7,746 nt of DNA, taken from the NCBI GenBank assembly GCA_025455225.1, contig JALOMY010000223.1, positions 1 through 7,746 of the forward strand, given 5' to 3'. Source of the stretch: Cyclobacteriaceae bacterium. GTDB taxonomy: Bacteria > Bacteroidota > Bacteroidia > Cytophagales > Cyclobacteriaceae. The translations under genes were made by a program, and so were the position numbers. The notes beneath the pieces were generated by a model. That model was given only the letters and a program-made list of their open reading frames with translations. It did no database searches and was not told the origin of the DNA. Of this stretch, positions 5,923 through 7,746 are shown in pieces; within the stretch, counting starts at the first letter, position 1; each line of letters begins with the position of its first letter.

Positions 5923-7530
5923 GCGATAATCCACCGGAGGCACAAATGTTTCTTTTATGGTGCGCATAGAAACCCAACGCAATAAATTCACTTTAGCGCC
6001 CGCTTTATCGTTTGTTCCTGAGCCCCTGGCTCCACCAAAAGGTTGTTGACCTACAACAGCTCCTGTTGGTTTGTCGTTGATGTAAAAATTACCTGCTGAA
6101 TTGGAAAGCTTCTGAGCGGCCAGTTCAATAGCAAAGCGGTCTTTGGCAAATATGGAACCGGTAAGCGCATAAGGAGAAGTGCTGTCCACCAGCTCAAGGG
6201 TCTCTTCAAAATTATTTTCTTGATAAACGTATACCGTAAGTACCGGTCCGAAAATTTCTTCACACATGGTAACCGAAGAGGGGTCCTGGGTAACAATGAC
6301 AGTGGGCTCAATAAAATACCCTTTTGTTTTATCGTATTTGCCTCCGGCAATAATTTTATTCATTGGATTTTTACGGGCTGTTTCGATATACCCGGTAATG
6401 GAATCGAATGCCTTTGCATCAATTACCGCGTTGATGAAATTACCGAAGTCTTCGGTACCTCCCATCTTGAAGGATTTGAGGTCTTCAACCACATACGATT
6501 TAATTTCTTCCCACAGGTTGGATGGGATATAGCAACGGGAAGCCGCAGAACATTTCTGTCCCTGGTATTCAAACGCACCCCGCGAAATAGCGGTGGCCAC
6601 TTCTTTGGCATTGGCGCTTCGGTGCACCATAATAAAATCTTTCCCTCCTGTTTCACCAACAATACGCGGATAAGAACGGTACTTATGAATGTTACCTCCA
6701 ATCGTCTTCCATACATTCTGAAACACACCGGTGCTTCCGGTAAAGTGAATGCCGGCAAAATCACGATGATTAAAAATAACCTCACCTGCATCAGGTCCAC
6801 TTACGTAAATCAGGTTGATCACACCATCCGGTAGTCCGGCTTCCTTCAGCACCTGCATGATTACATGTGCAGCATAAATCTGGGTGTTGGCGGGCTTCCA
6901 TACTACCGTGTTGCCCATCATGGCGGCACTGGTTGGCAGATTGCCGGCAATGGCCGTGAAGTTGAACGGTGTTAACGCGAAAACAAAACCTTCAAGAGGC
7001 CGGTATTCCAGTCGGTTCCACACTCCGGGTGAGGATTCAGGCTGTTCATGATATATCTGACTCATGTAGTATACATTAAACCGGAGAAAATCGATCAGCT
7101 CGCAAGCCGAATCAATTTCTGCCTGGAACGCATTCTTGGATTGCCCCAGCATCGTAGCCGCGTTGATTTTGTACCGGTAAGGACCCGCCAGCAGATCTGC
7201 GGCCTTGAGAAAAATACTGGCACGGTGTTCCCAACTCAAACTTGCCCATAGTTCTTTTGAACTCAGGGCGGCATTGATGGCCTGCTCAACATGGGTTTTA
7301 TCACCTGCATGGTAATGCCCCAATACATGCTGGTGATCGTGAGGTGGGTTTAACGATTTTTTATTGCCGGTTCGCACCTCTTCACCTCCGATATACATCG
7401 GTACATCAGCTATGCGGGCGCGCGCTTCTTCAAGCGCTTTCTTCAACAAAACGCGTTCTTTAGAACCCGGAGCATACGACAGAACGGGTTCATTTTTTGG
7501 AACCGGAACATTAAAAAATCCTTTTGACAT
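5899..7530 (-). CDS. pruA: 1-pyrroline-5-carboxylate dehydrogenase (L-glutamate gamma-semialdehyde dehydrogenase)
   Basis: NAD-dependent cytoplasmic aldehyde dehydrogenase that oxidises glutamate gamma-semialdehyde to glutamate, the second step of proline catabolism. The 543 residues fit the stand-alone, ALDH4A1-like type and not the bifunctional PutA fusion. Visible ALDH landmarks are TPFNFTAIAGNLP (187-199, Asn190), the cofactor-binding VWKPAN (Lys212), FTGST (263-267), the general base Glu293 in GETGGKD, the nucleophile Cys327 in YQGQKCSAASR, EEIFGPVL (424-431) and the family-typical PFGGARGSGTNDKAG (497-511). The start is supported by the opening GFFNVPVPKNEPVLSYAPGS, which fits the usual N-terminus of Bacteroidota homologues. 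All catalytic residues are present. It lies 52 bases downstream of a HAD hydrolase on the same strand, probably with its own promoter. No proline dehydrogenase gene is seen in the window. Its 3' end is tandemly duplicated beyond the stop. Confidence 0.96.
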   Translation of the reverse strand: MSKGFFNVPVPKNEPVLSYAPGSKERVLLKKALEEARARIADVPMYIGGEEVRTGNKKSLNPPHDHQHVLGHYHAGDKTHVEQAINAALSSKELWASLSWEHRASIFLKAADLLAGPYRYKINAATMLGQSKNAFQAEIDSACELIDFLRFNVYYMSQIYHEQPESSPGVWNRLEYRPLEGFVFALTPFNFTAIAGNLPTSAAMMGNTVVWKPANTQIYAAHVIMQVLKEAGLPDGVINLIYVSGPDAGEVIFNHRDFAGIHFTGSTGVFQNVWKTIGGNIHKYRSYPRIVGETGGKDFIMVHRSANAKEVATAISRGAFEYQGQKCSAASRCYIPSNLWEEIKSYVVEDLKSFKMGGTEDFGNFINAVIDAKAFDSITGYIETARKNPMNKIIAGGKYDKTKGYFIEPTVIVTQDPSSVTMCEEIFGPVLTVYVYQENNFEETLELVDSTSPYALTGSIFAKDRFAIELAAQKLSNSAGNFYINDKPTGAVVGQQPFGGARGSGTNDKAGAKVNLLRWVSMRTIKETFVPPVDYRYPFLEKE

Positions 7531-7573
7531 ACGTATTGAATTTAACGATTTCGAGGTTAGAATAATGGGGCAG

Positions 7574-7581
7574 CAAAGTTA
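7574..7581 (-). promoter_or_regulatory. Possible -7 element of the pruA promoter
   Basis: On the minus strand, TAACTTTG (7581-7574) matches the Bacteroidota -7 consensus TAnnTTTG exactly. It sits just after the stop of the upstream gene and would start transcription near 7567, about 37 bases before the pruA ATG. A well-spaced -33 element is not obvious: the nearest TTTG upstream lies 25 bases away, slightly too far. pruA could instead be read through from the upstream gene. Confidence 0.35.
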
Positions 7582-7582
7582 A

Positions 7583-7746
7583 TCAAAGCAGGCTACAAAG
7601 CTCATCCAAACGGGTGATTTCGTGTTTCACTTTCACTTCGTGAATAACCTGATCCGGATTAAAGAAGATCACATCCACAGAAGCATTTTTCGCACCGGCT
7701 ATATCCGTTACCAGGTTATCGCCAATCATAATGGCCTGATCGGATG
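7583..7746 (-). CDS. HAD-superfamily hydrolase, YjjG-type nucleotidase-like, C-terminal 53 residues (runs off right edge)
   Basis: Only the end of the gene is visible, in the frame that starts two bases into the window's right edge and stops with TGA at 7585-7583. The text MIGDNLVTDIAGAKNAS contains HAD motif IV (GDxxxxDI), whose aspartates help bind the catalytic Mg2+. It continues with VIFFNPDQ and ends EITRLDELCSLL. The pattern IGD...DI.GA.NA....FFNP with a final EI..L.EL is typical of the YjjG-like pyrimidine nucleotidases common in Bacteroidota, which dephosphorylate nucleoside monophosphates, including non-canonical ones. The nucleophile motif DxDxT and the cap domain are outside the window, so the exact activity is not proved. 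It is cytoplasmic and lies upstream of pruA on the same strand. Confidence 0.8.
   Translation of the reverse strand, partial: SDQAIMIGDNLVTDIAGAKNASVDVIFFNPDQVIHEVKVKHEITRLDELCSLL

Noticed and set aside
6220..6834. 204-residue open frame on the plus strand
   Set aside because: It is antisense to the catalytic core of pruA, whose identity is certain. The translation has no family features.

Overview
The window looks like a piece of a Bacteroidota chromosome, probably from the Cytophagales (the order is an inference). The evidence is a SusC/RagA-type TonB-dependent receptor with the family's plug signature, a 7TM-DISM signalling protein, and -7 boxes close to the Bacteroidota consensus TAnnTTTG instead of sigma70-type promoters. 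No mobile element, prophage or CRISPR array is intact here.

Layout from left to right. (1) Positions 1-1973, minus strand: the first 657 residues of a SusC-like outer-membrane receptor whose C-terminus, and any SusD partner, lie beyond the left edge. (2) Positions 1974-2217: a leader/promoter region rich in inverted repeats. (3) Positions 2218-4125, minus strand: a 635-residue protein that joins a signal peptide, a periplasmic 7TMR-DISMED2-like domain, seven membrane helices and a coiled coil to the zinc ribbon and helix-turn-helix of an IS1595-type transposase, with no transposase catalytic domain. (4) Positions 4270-4343, plus strand: tRNA-Asn(GTT) with a recognisable promoter and a strong intrinsic terminator. 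(5) Positions 4584-5871, plus strand: an uncharacterised exported glycine-rich protein split by a +1 frameshift near 5240. (6) Positions 5899-7530, minus strand: pruA, 1-pyrroline-5-carboxylate dehydrogenase. Its last seven codons plus stop are exactly duplicated in tandem in the 27-base gap to the convergent gene. (7) Positions 7583-7746, minus strand: the C-terminal end of a HAD phosphatase, most like the YjjG nucleotidase family.

The most notable item is the 7TM-DISM/transposase-domain fusion. By architecture it should be a membrane-anchored DNA-binding regulator that senses something in the periplasm. It sits directly upstream of, and on the same strand as, the SusC-type transporter, so a sensor-to-transporter link is a reasonable but untested hypothesis. 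The 244 bases between them contain inverted repeats that could be its target. The remaining genes (tRNA, pruA, HAD hydrolase) are ordinary housekeeping or catabolic genes with no evident functional tie to the receptor.
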